A DNA stretch of 51,000 nucleotides from Cristatella mucedo (Eukaryota; Bryozoa; Phylactolaemata; Cristatellidae): contig WPIO01000165.1 of NCBI GenBank assembly GCA_009760855.2, positions 99,001 to 150,000 of the forward strand, read 5' to 3'. The position numbers and the translations under genes were made by a program. Below, one piece after another: positions 1-21,816 of this stretch; the first letter of the stretch is position 1; every line of letters starts with the position of its first letter. A model generated the notes under the pieces. That model saw nothing but the letters and a program-made list of their open reading frames with translations, had not been told where the DNA came from and did no database searches.

Positions 1-215
1 TTCGCAGTCAAGTCTGCTTACTTTCCGCTCCATAACATTGCAAAAATTCGGACATGCATAGATAAGGATACCACAGTCAAGTTCATCCATGCATGTGTGA
101 CGTCCCACCTCGACTTCTGCTAATCAATGTGCACAGGCCATCCTGCCCATTCAATAAGACATAGGTGGTGCAAACCTAGGCAGTAGGACCACCTGCTGTT
201 AACGTCACAACTTGC
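1..215 (+). mobile_element. Degraded L2-type LINE fragment (RT C-terminal region)
   Basis: The first ~120 bases align by eye with the better LINE copies at 2650-2770 and 31625-31740 in this window (the shared phrases around 'cataacattgc' and 'attcgg', then 'cgacttctgc'). Similarity fades by about 215. The reading frame is broken by stops. The element starts before the window edge. It is a dead fragment; family assignment rests on its better-preserved relatives here. Confidence 0.7.
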
Positions 216-855
216 TGTGCCACATTAGACCACTTTATTCTTTATTTATGATTATTACTTTATGATTTTGCACTTCTAAATCCCTAGTCTTTCTCACTCC
301 GGCCGACATATTGGAAATGCTTCCAGATTAGGCTTGGCAGCATACTGGCTGCACATCTGACTCGAGCTGTCGTTTGTCGAAGCCACTTACGCGCCTCAAG
401 TCCTTCGGCAACCTTGTCATTCTTCAGTTTGCATTCTCCGACAGCCTGAAGCTATCGACTAGAGACACCAAATCCTTCTCGCTTGACGACATTTAAAAGA
501 CATAAGAAAACCCGCCCGCCCAAGCCATTCCTGGATTCGCTCAGTCCTCGCGCCGTCCTGTCTGCTTCTGCGTGCTGCGACCCCTACCGTTAAACAAATC
601 GGCCTCCTTTGCTTGCTCTCCCAGTCCATGTAGAATGCCTGGGAAAAAGGGGGATTAATTCTCTTTCGGTGCTACACGAATGTCTTAATAATTATAAACA
701 AGTAAGCTCTCACCGCCAAATGGTGGGTGAGGCATGAGAGGTCGGCCCTCAGCTTCCCAAAGTTTCAGTCGTTGTACCGAGAGCTGCTCTGACGGGACTG
801 CCGAGCATAGACTTGCAGCCAGGATCCCTTTGTGAATTAGTCGTTTCTGTTAAGA
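216..855. other. No gene recognised; weak LINE-like traces
   Basis: Intergenic stretch without an open frame of interest. A few phrases at 395-500 recall the LINE 3' region (for example 'cgacatttaaaagacataag' near 487-506), so part of it may be very old LINE sequence. Nothing else is supportable. Confidence 0.4.
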
Positions 856-907
856 AGAGCTCCAGAGAGAGCTCCAGAGAGAGCTCCAGAGAGAGCTCCA
901 GAGAGCT

Positions 908-947
<40 letters not shown>

Positions 948-952
948 AGAGC
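856..952. repeat. Compound GAGCTCCAGA / (GA)n repeat
   Basis: Five or six copies of a 10-16 base unit containing 'gagctccaga' run directly into about 15 GA dinucleotides and a short G run. Simple tandem repeat. Confidence 0.9.
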
Positions 953-1337
953 CTTCGAGTCGTAGCATTCACTTTATAAATAGACTGCTCAACAAGCTTG
1001 TAGGCCTGACCAGAGCTGCGCTAAGTTAGCTCATTGGATGCAACAAGATTACCAAAATTCGGGTTTGGACAAGTCAGGTGCTAACGAATTCGAGCGGATG
1101 TAATCAATTATGATACCACGACACCATTACGATACGGACTTTGGGACAGTCGAAAAGTTAACAAAACAGAAAATGCAACCATTCCCGCACAAAAGCCATG
1201 TACGGCCTTTGTTCGTTAATACATATGCACCACGTGGGCATATAAAGGACAATTCACATGGACAGAAAAAATGCTGTTAGGAAGGGTTCGGCTTTAAGCT
1301 GGTCGAGATCCGACATATATATATATATAAATATATA

Positions 1338-1475
1338 ATTCATTTATATAGCACCCCAAGAGAACTTAAATCTCTATTCAGGTGCTTCACATATGCCTCG
1401 GGGCTCGGGCCCACGACCTCAGTCAGACCTTGGTCAGGGCGAGCACCTTAACCGCTAGACCAAACCAGCTCGGCG
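1338..1475 (-). mobile_element. SINE-A (tRNA-headed SINE with LINE-like tail)
   Basis: Read on the minus strand, a tRNA-like head (A-box-like 'ctagcggttaaggtgctcgc', B-box-like 'tcgtgggcccgagccccgag') is followed by a tail 'gcacctgaatagagattta' that forms the same hairpin as the 3' end of the L2 LINEs here. It matches the copies at 18339 and 48291. The adjoining bases 1483-1545 are a second minus-strand tail of the same sort (ATT repeats followed by 'agcaccatcagagag'). Confidence 0.8.
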
Positions 1476-2029
1476 TAATAATAAGGATGATGATAATACA
1501 TTTGCATAGCACCATCAGAGAGTCTAATCTCTTTCTTAGTACATGCTATACGTGTGCACAGGCAGCCATCGATTCCACCAAGCAACTTCTTAGCCAATGG
1601 AACCCATTCAAGTTTAACTGCACAATACGGCAGGCAGGACAGTGCATTGCAGACACCTATCAAGAAGGATGCAAATAAAGGGACCAGGATGAGGATGACA
1701 ATAAACCCGCGTCCCAGCCAGTTGCCAAGCGACCACTAAGCAGACCACGAGCATCAACACTGGCAAGCCTAGGTAGTCATCTCACATGTAGACCTAGTGC
1801 AATAAGGGCCTTAACAGTGGGTGATACATTTAGCATCTGAATAAAAATACGATTCATTTGCACCGCAAATCAAAGAGAGGACTAAATCTCTTATATCAGT
1901 GTGCAATCTCTCAGCAACATGCGACCCGTAGGCCTCAAGCCACTGCCACCCCCCCAACCATCCATCCGGGAAGAGAGAAGCCAAACCAAATGCTAATGCT
2001 CGTCTGTCGTGTCGCTATACACACGGTTG

Positions 2030-2597
2030 CCTCATTAAATCGCTTCTCACCGACCCAGACTGGCTCCCTATCAAGCAGTGTGTAGACTTGAAAGGTTTTA
2101 CCGGCCACTTGCACTTTTGGGTCCCTTCATTCTCTTACTCCAGCCTATTACCTATTCGAACTACTTCTAGGCCTTGCAGCACCCACTCTGCCGACTGAAG
2201 CCGTTTAGCTATGCCTCGAACCGGCCTCTCTAGACCGAGTCTCCTAACGCCTTAGTTCACATGCTCCCAAGGCATGGAATTCGCGTCTGCCTGACGTTCC
2301 GATATTCCCTGATGTGACCACATTTAAAAAGAAGCTTAAAATAACCTGCTTATGAAAGCATATAGTCGGTCCTTGTGATTCGTCCTTTGTGTGCTTATTC
2401 GTGCTGACAGTGCCTGCTGCTACTAACCATATCCACATGTTGACCCTGTGCATGACACACCTAACAATGTCATACTTGATGACACTGCCCATGTTACCAC
2501 TAATAATTCGGTCATGCTTTCGTTAAATATGTAAAGTGCCTAGAAAGAGATCTTAGTTGTCCAAGGGCGCTAAACAAATACAATACTATTATTATTA
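2030..2597 (+). mobile_element. Degraded L2-type LINE 3' part with (ATT)n tail
   Basis: Matches the 3' half of the LINEs at 2598 and 31173: RT C-terminal segment ('gactggctccctatcaag'), then 'ctcccaaggcatggaattc', the 3' UTR ('gtgcttattcgtgctgacag') and the hairpin tail ('agtgcctagaaagagatc'...'gggcgc') ending in a short ATT run at 2584-2597. Frames are broken by stops and indels. The next LINE copy begins immediately after this tail. Confidence 0.8.
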
Positions 2598-3455
2598 ATC
2601 AGCTCGAAATCTAGGTGTCATGTTCAAGCGACCTCTCGTTAGACGACCACATCAGCTCCACACTCAAATCTGCCTACTTTCAGCTACATAGCATTGCTAA
2701 AATTCGGGCTTGTTTAGATAAGGATACCACGTCCAACTTGGTCTATGCATTCGTGACATCCCGTCTCGACTTCTGCAACTCACTGCTTACTGGCCTACCG
2801 GCATGTGCGATCAGGCGATTGCAGCTGGTGCAAAACTCGGCAGCTAGACTTGTCTGTCGTGAGCGTCGCAGTCGCCACATTACTCCACTTCTCGCCGACC
2901 TGCACTCGCTACCAGTCAAGCAAAGGATTGACTTCAAGGTTTTGTCGCTCACTTTTTGGTCCCTTCATTCTATGGCTTCAGCCTATCTCTCCTATGTACT
3001 CCCCCATCAGGCCAAGCACCGTGCCACCCGCTTTTCGGAATCCAACAGTCTACAATTACCTCGTGCAAACCTCAAATCCTTTGGAGACCGTGCATTTAGT
3101 TCGTATGCTCCCAAAGCCTGGAACTCCCTCCCGACTTGCGTTAGAACATCCCCTGACTTGACCACCTTTAAAAAGAGCCTAAAGACACACCTATTTAGGA
3201 CAGCATTTAGTGGGTCCCTGTGATTCGTCTTTTGTGTGCTTATGCGTGCTGACACTGTGCATGCTGCCACTAACCACATTTCCATGCTGACCTTGTGCAT
3301 GTCACTCCTTACCATGCTACTCATTTTGTTTGTTTATCAAGCATGATACTACTCACCATTCAATTGCATTTCCCTTTGCAGCAAATGTAAAGCGCCTAGA
3401 GAGACTAAGTTCTCTGAGGGCGCTTTATCAAGTGCATTATTATTATTATTATTAA
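2598..3455 (+). mobile_element. L2-type LINE, 5'-truncated, RT C-terminus and 3' UTR
   Basis: A 202-codon open frame (2615-3223) encodes the C-terminal part of an L2/CR1-group reverse transcriptase: '...SRLDFCNSLLTGLPA', 'RRLQLVQNSAARLV', 'HITPLLADLHSLPVKQRI', '...PKAWNSLPTCV' and a terminal 'FKKSLKTHLFRTAF'. The 3' UTR holds 'gtgctgacactgtgcatgct' and ends in a GCGCC/GGCGC hairpin plus (ATT)n at 3440-3455. The frame breaks near 2625 (a base missing compared with 31588), and the 5' part including the YADD region is absent. Non-autonomous, dead copy. Confidence 0.9.
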
Positions 3456-4831
3456 AACGAACGCTAGCAGGACCGCGGTAATATGGAAGCACGACGCCGT
3501 GCCACTCACGCTTAGACACGACTCGCCAGCTTCACTTAGCGAGGCAACCTCGTTCGCGCCCGAGTCGTCGACTACCGGGCATCGCTCGACCAAGCTGGGC
3601 CGTATAGGTTTCTCTGGCGACTAATCGCTACAGGTCGCACCGCGATCGTCGGGCACACGGAGTTTCCCATTCAACCCAGGGCGCTCGGGAAGTGCGCGCG
3701 CGCGCGACAGCGGTTCGCATAGCGGAAAAGCAGTTCGATCGATGTCACCAGAGCGAACGAGCGCCGGCACAAAACGGAGCGTACCTCTCAGCTATGAATA
3801 GCGTCCCTGTTCCCTGATTTTTTCCTTGAATAAATGCCGCTGAGTTCGTTTCGCGGTGAATGATGCCGTCCGTAGGCGGCTCAAAGTTGGTTAGAACGAC
3901 CATTCTAGCGCTGGCGGCGGTTTTCGGCCTCAGGGGGCGATCGGTCGTAAGACTGACTGACTTGCCGCTAACACGCGGACGGCAGCATGGCGCCACTCGT
4001 CGGCCGACCGGATGTAGCGTACCACGTCCAATCAGCAGCCGCCGTTGCGTCTGCTGCCGCGCTTTTATTAAGAGGGCCGGCTGGCTGCGGGAGTCCGGGC
4101 CGGACTGCGACGAGCTGCCACGTCGCGAATTCCCTGCGCTCGGCGTCGTCTTTACGGCCGCCGCCGACGCACCGCTTGACGTCGTATCTCGGACTCGCTG
4201 TTATCAGGCTGTGCAGGTACGTCTGTCGCCGCTGCGGGCGTAGCCGCTCGGCTGCTGCGGCGCGGCTTGCGTCCGGTTCTTTCCGCGTGGCGGTGTTACG
4301 CTGTGTTGCGGCTCGTCAATGAATCGTTTGGGCGCTCTTGCTGATCGTCAGATGGCGGCGCTCGTGCGACTGCCAGCCAATGGCGATCGCGCCGCTGGCT
4401 CTCAAGTGCCGCCGCCGCAAAAGCCTCAAAACGCTCGCAAAACCGCGCTCGTCCCTCTTTCTTCTAGTGGCATCTAGTTGTTGCTCAGCTTCGGCTCAGG
4501 ACTTCCGGGTGTGGGGTTGAGTGGCGTGGTCTGTCTTGCCGAGTTGGCAGCGCTGCCGCTGGCAGTGAAGCCGAGCCTAGCCTAGGAGTAAACTAAGGCA
4601 ATGCAGGCTACGCAGCTTTATCGCCGAGCCTTCCGTCCGATCTCCGTTTCGACAGTCGGCCTGAGCTAGAGTGCAGAGGATTAGCTTCACTCTCAGACTC
4701 GCGATCGCGTCCGTCGCGAGCCGTGCGATAAATAGTAGGCCGCCGCCGGTAGGGTTTCGCGGTAGCCTACGGTGCAACTCGTTCGCAGCCGCCGGCCAAT
4801 CGGCCGCTCTGCAGACGCTCGAATTCGCAAG
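3456..4831. other. CpG-rich stretch without a recognised gene
   Basis: GC- and CpG-rich sequence with many short overlapping frames on both strands, none of which I recognise. An 'aataaa' at 3829-3834 and CpG density are compatible with promoter or old LTR sequence, but no domain, splice pattern or terminal repeat supports a specific call. Confidence 0.4.
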
Positions 4832-4939
4832 ATGGATGGATATGCTCACGCGATCGTCAGCTGGACATTGGTTAGGCTGGCATTGGTTTACCTGGCAGTA
4901 AATCTGGCCAGCTACGTTGGCCAAGCGGACATAAACTGA
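4832..4939 (+). CDS. Candidate 35-codon membrane small ORF or first exon
   Basis: An ATG with purine at -3 (gcaagATGg) opens a 35-codon frame whose middle is strongly hydrophobic: 'WTLVRLALVYLAVNLASYV' would make a single membrane segment, followed by a short polar end. It lies at the downstream edge of a CpG-rich block. A donor-like GTAAAT inside codon 23 means it could instead be the first exon of a larger membrane protein. No family recognised; a chance ORF of this length is common, so the case rests on composition only. Confidence 0.25.
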   Translation: MDGYAHAIVSWTLVRLALVYLAVNLASYVGQADIN

Positions 4940-5414
4940 GGGACTGGCCTGCAGCAGTAGTTAAAGCTCTGCTGCCGTACGGGGGTACCGGTAGGTATCG
5001 ATCGGCGATTTTGTGGCCGGCCACGCCCTTAGCCGTGACAAATCGATCCTCCGTCCCGTGTCTCTACCGGCTTGTCGATTGTGCTGTCATCTTGGTAGCT
5101 CAGCTCGACCGTCTATATTGAGGTGAGCTTCCTGAAAGCCGTACCGTCCTCATGCTGCTAGGAAACCGAGTCGAAGGGACGTCGACCGTGTCCGATGCAG
5201 GCCGACCAATGAGGGAATTCCTTTTTTGATGATTGTGCTCTGCTTAGCCAAGCGACTGCAACCTGTGCGAGCGAGTCTTCGCTTCCTGCGGCTGCCGGGC
5301 CTCCAGATGGCCGATCGCATGTGCGAACCTTTTGTTGTTACTGACTCGGTTCATCCTTTTGTTCTTTTGTCTCTCGGAGCTCATTCTTCTGCTACTCTTT
5401 TTTATGACTGGGCT

Positions 5415-5545
5415 CCCTTGCTTACAAACGAGGTCATGGGTTCGAATCTTGCAGTGGGTGATCATTTATTGCCAACTGCCAGTGATGGTGATAGCTCTTG
5501 TGCAGCTATACAAACGACGATGTTGAAAAATCGGCTAATAACTTT
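5415..5545 (+). mobile_element. SINE-B (tRNA-headed SINE), partial
   Basis: B-box-like 'gaggtcatgggttcgaatct' followed by the family body 'gcagtgggtgatcatttatt', 'gccaactgcc', '...gtgatagctc' and 'ctatacaaacgacgatgtt'. It shares this order with copies at 6650, 15414, 32733 and 47752. The A-box side is diverged. Its tail is unlike the LINE tail carried by SINE-A. Confidence 0.7.
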
Positions 5546-6649
5546 TTTTTCCGAAGAGCAGTCTCACGATTGGCTGGACGGTGAGTCTCAATTCTGGCCC
5601 GGTAGCCCTTGATAGAGACCAGGCCTTGGCAGGCCGAGAACGAGGAAAAAGCGATCGCTGTGTTGAACGGACGTCGGTGGTGCACTCAAATAGTTGGGCA
5701 CCTCAAGCCAGGCTGTGCTATGCTTGACCGTCGTGGACTTTGTTCGGCCGACTGTTGGGCACCTTTGCTGGCTATCTGTCAGCTGGCTGGTGAGTCAGAA
5801 GCAGAGACCCCCCACCCCTTAGGCCACGATTGGAAAGGCATCTGTCCAGGTCGTAGCCTATGAGGGCTAGGGACACCTATTCTGACCTGCCAAGTAGGAC
5901 CTGCCGTTTTTGGGCCAGATGGCAGCAAATCTGATGCTGCTGCTGAGTGCCGGATTGATTTTGATAAGCTGCCGGAAGAAAAGCTCCTGCATCCCGATAA
6001 TCCACAGCTGACTGCTGGAATGTCACTACAGACCGATTAGTTCGAGCCTTCTTCTAATGTGCTGGTGCTTGAGGAGGAGGAGGGGGATTTCCATGCCATC
6101 AAACCATCAAGCTTGATGATCTGAGCTGTCGACAGCCCACCAGATGCCCTGCCTGTCTGACTTAGACATTACCATTGGCACCTGCTCTCCTCCCGCAGGC
6201 ACAATACGATACCTCCCCTAGGCAGTGGCTATGCCGAATCGACTGCCTAGCCCGATCGTGGGTAAACAGGGACCTTGCACTTAGGAAGCCACCGCTGCTG
6301 CTGCTACTGCTTGGTCTTCCGAATCTGAGGCCTCAGTAGGTTTGTTTGCACGTTGGATGGGCTGTGTCTTATTCAGTGCATGACGACTGGCAAAACAGTC
6401 CAGCTGTGCAGGCCACTTACTGGGAGGGTGGGGGTGGGTAGGTGGGGGCAGACTCTCAGCTCCTACACCACTCGGCCTCCTAACGCGAGTATATCAACCC
6501 CTGCATTTGCTAATAAGACTGCCGGCAACAATACACTATACCCAATCAGAACAGGGCATCATTGCAAAAACATGGCTCTCTCATCGAGTTGCTATCAATC
6601 TCATGACTCACTTTGCAGACACCATCAGTAGTGCATCGTGCTCCCTGGG

Positions 6650-6812
6650 CCTTAGCACTGGAGATGCTGGTGCATGCTCTTCACGACCCAGATCGTGGGT
6701 TCGAGTCCTGCAATGGGCGATCCTTTACTGCCAACTGCACGGTGACAGCCGTCAAGGCTCTTCTGCTGCTATATACACGAGGCTGCTAAATCAGCTAACC
6801 TTTGCCTTTGTC
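6650..6812 (+). mobile_element. SINE-B (tRNA-headed SINE)
   Basis: Head with 'gctggtgcatgctcttcacg' and B-box-like 'atcgtgggttcgagtcctgc', body 'aatgggcgatcctttactgc', 'caactgcacggtgacagc', and tail 'aaggctcttctgctgctata' ... 'gaggctgctaaatcagctaa'. Same family as 5415, 15414, 32733 and 47752. Confidence 0.8.
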
Positions 6813-7009
6813 ACCGGTTGTTAAGGGTGCTCGTGGAATATTGGCTGTGTACTCTGTGTGTAGTTGAAAAGTCGCTCTGCAGCAACATTTTAACCATTGT
6901 AAAACTTGCCATTTTAAATAAGCAGCCCTTCATCGGTTAGCCCGTAAATCAATAGCCCATTGTGCCATTGCACCGGTCTTCACAGAGACCTTTCAATGAT
7001 ACTGGGCCG

Positions 7010-7011
<2 letters not shown>

Positions 7012-7064
<53 letters not shown>
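7012..7064. repeat. (TG)n microsatellite
   Basis: About 25 uninterrupted TG units. The Cys-Val and Thr-His frames it creates on both strands are artefacts. Confidence 0.98.
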
Positions 7065-9056
7065 GCCCGTGCCAAGCTGTCCGTGGCTTGTTTCCAATGA
7101 AGCTCCGTGGTGCATCTGGTCTGAACATGGTGCGCAGTTGTCGGTTCAGAGCCTGATCGTGATTGTCGGTCAATTGCTTGCTGGCTGGCTGCTAGCGCCG
7201 GAGCCCTCACCCAGTGCACGTGAGCTTCCAACTTTACTACTACTATCTTTCTGGCTGCAGCCTCGAGCTCCGGAGTTAGCTCGCCTGCTCAGAGTTCGTG
7301 GATTAGCCGATCATTGCACATCGGTAGTTAGCCCCCCTCGGTGACCGAGGTGCCTGCCGACTCTCGAATTCGGCCCTGAAGATCCCCTCAGCACCGCACT
7401 TCAGCAGTCGGTCAGTATGCCTGCGCCGTCAACCGAGAAACGACTTCGGTCGCGTAGCGTGTGCCCGAGCATGTGCATGAGCATGTGCCTCTGTTGATCA
7501 GTGCTGACAGACAGACAGACAGACATTAGCATTGCAGAGCGGATAGTTCCTGATTTACTCAGAGTGACGCCACGAGGCTCAGATTCGCTCGCGCACCCGC
7601 GGCGGGCGGCGCTCGGCGGCGCGGGCGGTCTGCTTTGGAGGTGCTAACTTGATTACCTTCGATCCCGGAAGCTCTCGAGCCGAGCCACCTGACCCATGCA
7701 ACTCCCTGCAGCTCATTCGCCCCACGCAGGATGGACGCCAGAGGTCGTAGCCGAGCGCATCTCGACATACAATGCAGTAGAGGAAGGACCCTTTACGAAC
7801 AGAAGTTACGTTGCCGGCCCTACCGGGCCACGCGGCTTTGGTTTCTTGGCACCTCGTAGTTACCTCCTCCTGCTCCCATCGACTCGAGCAAGAAGAGAGT
7901 GGCCCACTGCTGCACTTTCTCTCCCCCCCCCCCCGATGCTTATCTAATCAGACTTTTCTTTTTAACTAAGCGCTGGGCAGTATGGCAGAGGCCGGAGCCT
8001 GGTAGAGAACCAGCAGCAGCAGCAGCAGGCTTGGTTGTGACTGCTTCTTGCCTCAGTGATTTGACTGCCTCTCCATATGAAGGTCAATACCAGGTCGAAA
8101 AGCCCGATCGGCTGCCAGTAGTTTCCAGCACAACGCCAGGCTGCTAGCAGTCAGTATTCGGCTGCCATTGTTTGTGCTGCATTTATAGTCAGTTATCGTA
8201 GCTGCCAAGGATGCCAGATCGGTGGGTTTTCCTTAATTTAGTCGTTGGATAATTGCACGGTACCGAACATCAGCCGAACCAGTCCACAGATTTATCAAGT
8301 GGGGCAGCCTGCCATCTCCCTTTGATGTTTGCTATAGATGTCTGCCAGTCCCTTTCCTCTTAGGCTAGTCGAGCATTGACGACTGAGATTGTGGACAGTG
8401 ATGATGATGGAAGACCGGGCGGTTGGCTACATTCGTCGCGTAGGCACGCACGTGACCACACTCTTGGGGAGCTTGATCGATTCGGTGCCAGCCTCGGTTT
8501 CATATGTCTGGTCTGCAGGACCGTACGGGTTGTCACCCTCTCCCTTCTCACCTACTGCATTTCATCAGCCCAGACCAATGTCGGTCGGTCGGTAGTGACA
8601 ATGACCTAGCCTAATGTGCTGAGTCTAGCCTCGTTAGTGGCTAGCCGAGTGGAGAGTATCCCTCCCAGCCTGCATCCTGACCTGTATCTTGACCTACTTC
8701 ATGACCCGGTGTCTCTTTTGTAGACCATCAAGCTTGTGCAGTTGTCCTAGAATCAACTTATATGCCCACGTGTTAGAAGGCAACTCAGGGCAGCAGCAGC
8801 TGCTGCTGCCACTGCATCCTCTGCTGTTGCACCACCTGACCTAGAATTATCATTAGTATTAGCCCAGTAGCGGGGCCTGTCTGATCTGTCTTTGCACCTT
8901 TCGCTGCATTTAAAAGGGATCAGCTAGAAGCAGAAAAGTAACGTAGAAGTGGAAAGTTAGCGGCCGAGTACAGTCGCAGGAAGATGTTTATGCTGGAACC
9001 AAGGTGCTGCTCACGAGGCCTGGTGGCACTTAGTGGCTGCGGCAAGGGGGGGGGGA

Positions 9057-9175
9057 GCACTTCATTTGTGTAGCGCCCTAGGAGAACATTAATCTCTATG
9101 CAAGTGCTTTGGGCTCGAGCCCACGACCCGGCTCGTCAAAGGCAGGCACCTTGCCCCCCCTGGGCCAAACTAAGG
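9057..9175 (-). mobile_element. SINE-A (tRNA-headed SINE with LINE-like tail)
   Basis: On the minus strand: head remnant 'ggtgcctgcctttgacgag' and 'tcgtgggctcgagcccaaag', then tail 'gcacttgcatagagattaa' and 'ttctcctagggcgctacac', which is the LINE-type hairpin. Shorter and more diverged than the copies at 18339 and 48291. Confidence 0.75.
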
Positions 9176-9246
9176 CGATGTAGTCTTCAACACGGAAGTG
9201 TGTGTGGCTTCTCTGCCGTGCCGCCGGCCAATCGATCTCCTGCCAG

Positions 9247-9414
9247 GAAGGTGAAGGTGAAGAAGCTCCAGCAGAGCTTTTCACTCGATGCATTTTCGAG
9301 TTTGTTCTCCCTGAGCTCGCTGACAATAGCATTCCAGAAGAATCAATTATGTCGATTCACTGGCTGCTATCAAGGGATCACGTTCCTGCGAGAGTACCAG
9401 ACACACATGCGAAG
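9247..9414 (+). CDS. Candidate internal exon of an unrecognised gene
   Basis: Exactly 56 codons lie between an acceptor-like 'ctcctgccag' (AG at 9245-9246) and a strong donor (GAAG|GTAAGC at 9415), phase 0 at both ends, without a stop. The peptide starts with an acidic run (EGEGEEAP) and continues into a helical-looking stretch: 'LFTRCIFEFVLPELADNSI', then 'PEESIMSIHWLLSRDHVP'. It reads like genuine globular protein, but I do not recognise the family. The next phase-0 acceptor that gives similar-quality protein is at 21817, beyond TMEM164, so TMEM164 might sit inside an intron of this gene; that link is speculative. Confidence 0.4.
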
Positions 9415-9573
9415 GTAAGCAGGCAACCAAGAGTACAGCATTAGTATCTCTTTTGTCGACTACCAGCGGTCAATCGATCGGTCAGCAATGCCTGTTAGCT
9501 AGCCCTTGGCCACGATCCTGGAAGCCAATCTGCTCGATGGAAAGAGGGGTGAGAGAGGCCACGTAACATTTGT

Positions 9574-9665
9574 TTTTATTGGATGCTTGCTCGGGTCGGC
9601 TGTTGTGCACGAGATGGACTTTTATTGGATGCTTGCTCGGGTCGGCTGTTGTGCACGAGATGGAC
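9574..9665. repeat. Perfect 46-bp tandem duplication
   Basis: The 46 bases starting 'ttttattggatgcttgctcg' (9574-9619) are repeated without change at 9620-9665. Two copies only. The identity suggests a recent duplication or an assembly artefact. It lies in an open + strand frame running 9570-10037 that I do not recognise. Confidence 0.9.
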
Positions 9666-10934
9666 TGGCTGGCTGACGCTGCGGCGGCTGTCTCTGTCAC
9701 GGAGAACGTCTCCCCCATCTTAGTAGGCGATGGCTGTAGGCGACGACGACCGACGGGTGCAACAGCAGCTGGACGGAGTGAGCTTAGCTATGATCGCTTG
9801 ATCGATGGTTCGGCAGTCAGGCTGTTAAGCTGCAGCAGGCAGCTCGATCAGCCGTCGTCGATCCAGCAGGAGGTAGCAAACCTGCGAGGGAGCAAGCCTG
9901 CTCTTCAGATCGGCCTGCCGCCGGGCCAGCTATCTCACCATAAGCTGGCAGTAGCACCCCTGATCGACCAGAATGCCTTTCTCATTGTGCTTTTTCCTGG
10001 AACCGGCACTGAGAATCCGGAGCCAGGTGCATTCTAGCTGCATCTAGAGCCGTGCCGTGCCGCCCCGCTGCCATCGCCATCGCCAGTTGTGGAGCAGCAG
10101 CAGCGAGCAGATCGCCAAAGATTTACCGGTGCAGTGCCGGAGGAGCTGTGTGTGCCATTCGGCGTCGATGTTGCCATGTGCTTTTTTCCATTCTGTGCTG
10201 TTGCTCCTCCCCCTCCCCTTTTGCTCCCCTCTTCTCTCCCAACTGTTGTTGCATGCGAGCCCAGCGAGATGTAGTCTGCTCGGCAGCAGCGTTGCCTCCA
10301 ACACAGTTGCTGCTGCTGCGACACAGCCCCACTGCTCTGCCTCCCCGTTTCTTGTTTCCCCACATCTCTTAGCACACCGCTGCCATTGAGTTCGATGCAT
10401 TCGCGCTAGACCTCGTGCGTCAGAGGGATTGTTATATAATAATATTATTACGTATAATTATTATAAAGATTAATATTTATCGACAATTGTTTGTTTAATT
10501 AGATTATTATTTATTATTTTTATTAATATATATTTGTTAGATTAGATTATGCATTAATTTTATAATAATTATAACAATATATTATATTATATAGATATCG
10601 ATCGTGTCTTTATTTAAGCTATTAATAATTACTATTATTAAGTTTATCATTATTAAGATTATACATATTATTACATATAATTAGGTTTGCGTAATTGTTC
10701 CTGCCACGGCAGTGGCTGAAGCAGATCGTTTTTCGCGTTGCATTCTGCTCTGCAGTTTGCTCACACGTTTGCTGCCACACCTGTGTTGCAGAGACCTGCC
10801 CACCGACGTGTCCTCACAGCTAGCTGAGGCGTGAATCGCCGGTCGCCAGGGGAGCGCCAGCAGGTCACTTGCGCTGAGCTCGCTAAAGCTGCCCCTCCAG
10901 GCCACCAGCCAGCCATCAGTAGCAGCCAATCATC
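9666..10934. other. No gene recognised; AT-rich island and TMEM164 upstream region
   Basis: 9666-10420 contains overlapping open frames rich in Ala, Arg and Ser with no recognisable domain. 10428-10685 is a sharply bounded AT-rich block full of short inverted repeats. From 10686 the composition returns to mixed GC, leading into the TMEM164 start at 10935; this last 250 bases presumably holds its promoter and 5' UTR, though I see no clear TATA box. Confidence 0.45.
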
Positions 10935-21429
<10,495 letters not shown>

Positions 21430-21816
21430 CAGTGTAGCCACCGCCTCGGCAGCTACTGCCCCACCCTCGCGCTCCAGCAGAGCAGACGCAAGCGGAGCTG
21501 ACCGCCCGCTGGCGTCTGCTCTGAGCATCGGCGGCGGCATGCGGCCAGTGCATCGTCTCGGCATCGTGAATGCCGAAATTGCGCACGCACGTCTCGTAGC
21601 GCGCTCTCGCACGTGCACTGCAGCTCTTTGCCCCTCACTCCTCCGACTGGGTGCATTTCGCTCGGCCAGGCGTGCATGCATGCCCCGATGACCGAGCCCT
21701 GCCGGCCAGTTGTCCATCCCTCGCCTTCTCCCACCACTTTGGCAAAGTGCAGCGCCCTCTAGCTCGGCGATCCGGCGATCACTGTGGATCGAAGTGTGCG
21801 ATCACAGAGGTTGCAG

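Larger units (their letters stand above)
4940..9246. other. Long intergenic stretch with coding-like fragments, no intact gene
   Basis: No intact gene was found. Several short fragments read like decayed protein, for example near 5935-6150 (acidic, Leu-rich, broken by in-frame stops), 7725-7850 and 8430-8600. It also holds three SINEs (5415, 6650, 9057), a (TG)n at 7012-7064 and a (GACA)n at 7505-7525. It could contain weak exons of a gene that includes the exon-like ORF at 9247, or an old pseudogene. I cannot choose. Confidence 0.35.

Noticed and set aside
2743-3324. Minus-strand frames over the LINE copies
   Set aside because: Antisense shadows of the LINE RT coding sequence; the same strings recur over every LINE copy (31646, 19821).
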